Below, one piece after another: positions 62,450 to 64,000 of a stretch of DNA of 64,000 nt (position 1 is the stretch's first letter; the number at the start of each line of letters is the position of its first letter). The stretch lies in the NCBI GenBank assembly GCA_018242525.1, contig JAFEBS010000055.1, forward strand, positions 37,556-101,555, read 5' to 3'. Made by a program: the position numbers and the translations under genes. The notes beneath the pieces are model-generated. The model worked only from the letters and a program-made list of their open reading frames with translations. It was not told the DNA's origin and did no database searches. The DNA is from Planctomycetota bacterium. GTDB lineage: Bacteria > Planctomycetota > Planctomycetia > Planctomycetales > Planctomycetaceae.

Positions 62450-64000
62450 TCAGTTCCCCCTGGTACCGTCAGAGCTTTCTGGATGACCCGCCATTGAGCT
62501 GGCGGCAATCGTGGCGATGTCTGCCATCAAACGGCGCAGATTGTAATCGTTCCTGACAAACTCCCGCCGCAAATCTGTCAAAACATTGGGACCATAGGCA
62601 CGGATCGGCTGCTTGGTGGAGTAATAAAACAGTTTTTCGACCAGCGCCGCCTGGACTTCTTCACTCGCCAACAGGAAGTCCGCCAGTCCGCGTACACCGT
62701 CAATCGAGTGCGTGATCCCGTCGCGTGACTCGTAGGAACCCCGCGCATCGATCGGCTTCTGATTGTCGATCGCACGCGTTCGGCCAACGGCATCAAACTG
62801 TTCGAGCGTAAAGCCCAGCGGGTTGATCAGGCCATGACACGCCTGGCAGGTCTGGGCTCCTGTCTGCAGCGCGACCCGTTCACGCGTCGTCAAGTCGGGA
62901 TGAAGCTCGGGAGCCACCGGACTGACCGCGTCCGGAGGCGGTCGCAAGGTGCGGCCCAGGACGCTGCGCGACAGAAAGACGCCGCGTCGAATGGGAGACG
63001 ACGCTTTTGAATCGGCGAAGACGGCCATCAGGTACGGATGAGTCAGCAGCCCGGCCCGTTCCCCGGGGTTCGCTTTGAACTTGTGAAACAGATCGTCGGC
63101 GGGGGGCGAGACGCCATACAGCGGCGCCAGGCGTGCATTCAGATACAAAAAATCAGCAGACAACAGCCGACGAAAATCCAGTTGAATGTCGTCGAGAACA
63201 TTCTCCAGAAACAGATCGAGCGACGTCCGGAGATCGACCGCGACCGAGTCATCGAATTCCGGAAACCGCGTCTTGTCCTTGCGCAATTCAGGAGTCTGGT
63301 CGATCTTGAGCCATTGCACGAAGAACTCGCGCAGTTTCGTTTCCAGGCGGAGGTCTGTGGTCATGCGCAGCGCCTGGGCGGCAATCTGTTCGCGTGTCTT
63401 CAGTTGCCCGGCCACCGCCGCATTGGCCAGGGGACGGTCGGGGATCGAATCCCACAGTGTCAGCGACAGACGGGAGGCAACCGTGAAGTCATCAGGGCGC
63501 AGGCCGGGCAGTTCGGTATAGAGAAATCGAGGCGACTTCAGCACCATCAAGATCACTCGTTCGAGGGCGGACGCCGTGTCCGGGGCACGCTCAAACTGGC
63601 GATCAACATAGAGCGATCGCTGATCGGCCGTCAGCGGCCGCCGGAAGGCCCTTTCCGCAAATCGAACACAGAATTCCTTGACCGCCGCTTCATTCTGGCG
63701 ATCCGGTTCAACGATCCCACACAGGTCACCCAGGTGGCTCAGCACGTACGTCGCGGCTTCGATGGCCGCGTCCGTGGTCGCCTCGTCCCATTCAGCGCTG
63801 ACGGACGTACCGCGTTCCACGCCCGTACTGCGATCGTCCGGCGGAAAGGGCGTTTGAATCAGCAGCGTCTCGCGTGTTTCGACGGGCGACAGGTACGTGG
63901 GGCGAATGATTTCTTCGCTCCGACCCGGTGGCTTCCAGGCGAGGACGATGGAAGCCGGCGCGATCTTCTTACGAAGTTGCTCGGGCTTTTTGGTCCCCTG
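62450..64000 (-). CDS. DUF1592/DUF1588/DUF1585 cytochrome-type protein (cut by window end)
   Basis: At least 516 residues; the N-terminus lies beyond the window. The frame is open across the edge (reading ...KKPEQLRKKIAPASIVLAW), so the first GTG at 63820 is not its true start. Visible domains, in order, are a DUF1595-like part (VKEFCVRFAERAFRRPL), DUF1592 (KSPRFLYTELPGLRPDDF, LDLFLENVLDDIQLDFRRLL), DUF1588 (RRGVFLSRSVLGRTLRPPPD), a CxxCH haem site (CQACHGLINPLG) and DUF1585 (QAALVEKLFYYSTKQP). Such proteins usually also have a cytochrome domain and DUF1587 further N-terminal. Four bases separate it from DUF1552, so they form one operon. Extracellular breakdown of polymers has been suggested for the family but not shown. 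Confidence 0.93.
   Translation of the reverse strand, partial: QGTKKPEQLRKKIAPASIVLAWKPPGRSEEIIRPTYLSPVETRETLLIQTPFPPDDRSTGVERGTSVSAEWDEATTDAAIEAATYVLSHLGDLCGIVEPDRQNEAAVKEFCVRFAERAFRRPLTADQRSLYVDRQFERAPDTASALERVILMVLKSPRFLYTELPGLRPDDFTVASRLSLTLWDSIPDRPLANAAVAGQLKTREQIAAQALRMTTDLRLETKLREFFVQWLKIDQTPELRKDKTRFPEFDDSVAVDLRTSLDLFLENVLDDIQLDFRRLLSADFLYLNARLAPLYGVSPPADDLFHKFKANPGERAGLLTHPYLMAVFADSKASSPIRRGVFLSRSVLGRTLRPPPDAVSPVAPELHPDLTTRERVALQTGAQTCQACHGLINPLGFTLEQFDAVGRTRAIDNQKPIDARGSYESRDGITHSIDGVRGLADFLLASEEVQAALVEKLFYYSTKQPIRAYGPNVLTDLRREFVRNDYNLRRLMADIATIAASSMAGHPESSDGTRGN

Overview
The window looks like a chromosome segment of a planctomycete (Planctomycetota, probably order Planctomycetales). 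Several families that are typical of that phylum occur together: a PSC1/DUF1549/DUF1553 giant cytochrome, a DUF1592-type cytochrome protein followed by DUF1552, two DUF1559 (H-X9-DG) proteins, two Gfo/Idh/MocA oxidoreductases (one with a twin-arginine leader), a PQQ-like propeller protein, several VWA proteins and many lone hypothetical proteins. The DNA is moderately GC-rich, operons are short, and housekeeping genes are scattered singly among phylum-specific genes. No rRNA, CRISPR array, prophage, intact transposase or biosynthetic cluster was seen. The identification rests on recognised families, not on a search.

Layout. 1-2460: an exported hypothetical and NAD kinase (nadK), bracketed by oppositely oriented copies of a 72-bp repeat. 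2459-5067: a Tat-exported oxidoreductase, a small two-gene cassette between 50-bp direct repeats, and tRNA-Phe(GAA). 5268-10208: a small membrane protein, a TPR-like protein and an exported HEAT-like protein. 10290-18426: dapF, a PaiB-like flavin protein, a PQQ-like propeller, a zinc-ribbon membrane protein, a HEAT+VWA protein, hisS, a YkgJ-type cysteine-cluster protein and a lipoprotein. 18484-24978: an M3 oligoendopeptidase, YjbQ, aroC, a diheme cytochrome and a second Gfo/Idh/MocA protein. 25020-32810: an orphan TolC, tadA, a VWA protein, APS kinase, DAHP synthase and a thioredoxin-like protein. 33026-39688: a large VWA/GATase-like membrane protein, a beta-helix/PKD protein and two tandem zinc-ribbon DUF1559 proteins. 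39685-45529: an RlmN-like radical SAM enzyme, a hypothetical, an Old Yellow Enzyme-like oxidoreductase, PAP2 and LptF/G-like membrane proteins. 45858-51916: a three-gene HTTM locus and the PSC1/DUF1549/DUF1553 protein. 51924-54652: a minus-strand cluster of a DUF3592 protein, a small beta-sandwich protein, a P-loop ATPase and a SLOG/MoCo-carrier protein. 54941-59166: GntR, ABC ATPase, ABC permease. 59591-64000: an exported hypothetical, an antitoxin-like remnant, DUF1552 and a DUF1592 gene cut by the window end.

How genes work together. aroC and the DAHP synthase are the aromatic pathway genes, but they lie about 9 kb apart and are not co-transcribed. The clear functional units are: GntR-ATPase-permease, with a well-formed promoter; DUF1592-DUF1552, 4 bp apart; LptF/G-like with PAP2; the HTTM trio; the four-gene ATPase/SLOG cluster; and the tandem DUF1559 pair.

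The most unusual property is the number of short, non-coding, hairpin-forming repeats. At least six families are present: the 72-bp repeat, a GGGTCTGACCC inverted repeat, a CCCGACGCG hairpin, a GGTAGCC inverted repeat, a 22-bp-arm inverted repeat, and a CCGCGGCTAGCGCC element. Several copies sit inside operons directly before a ribosome binding site, and one appears to supply the -35 box of the GntR/ABC promoter.
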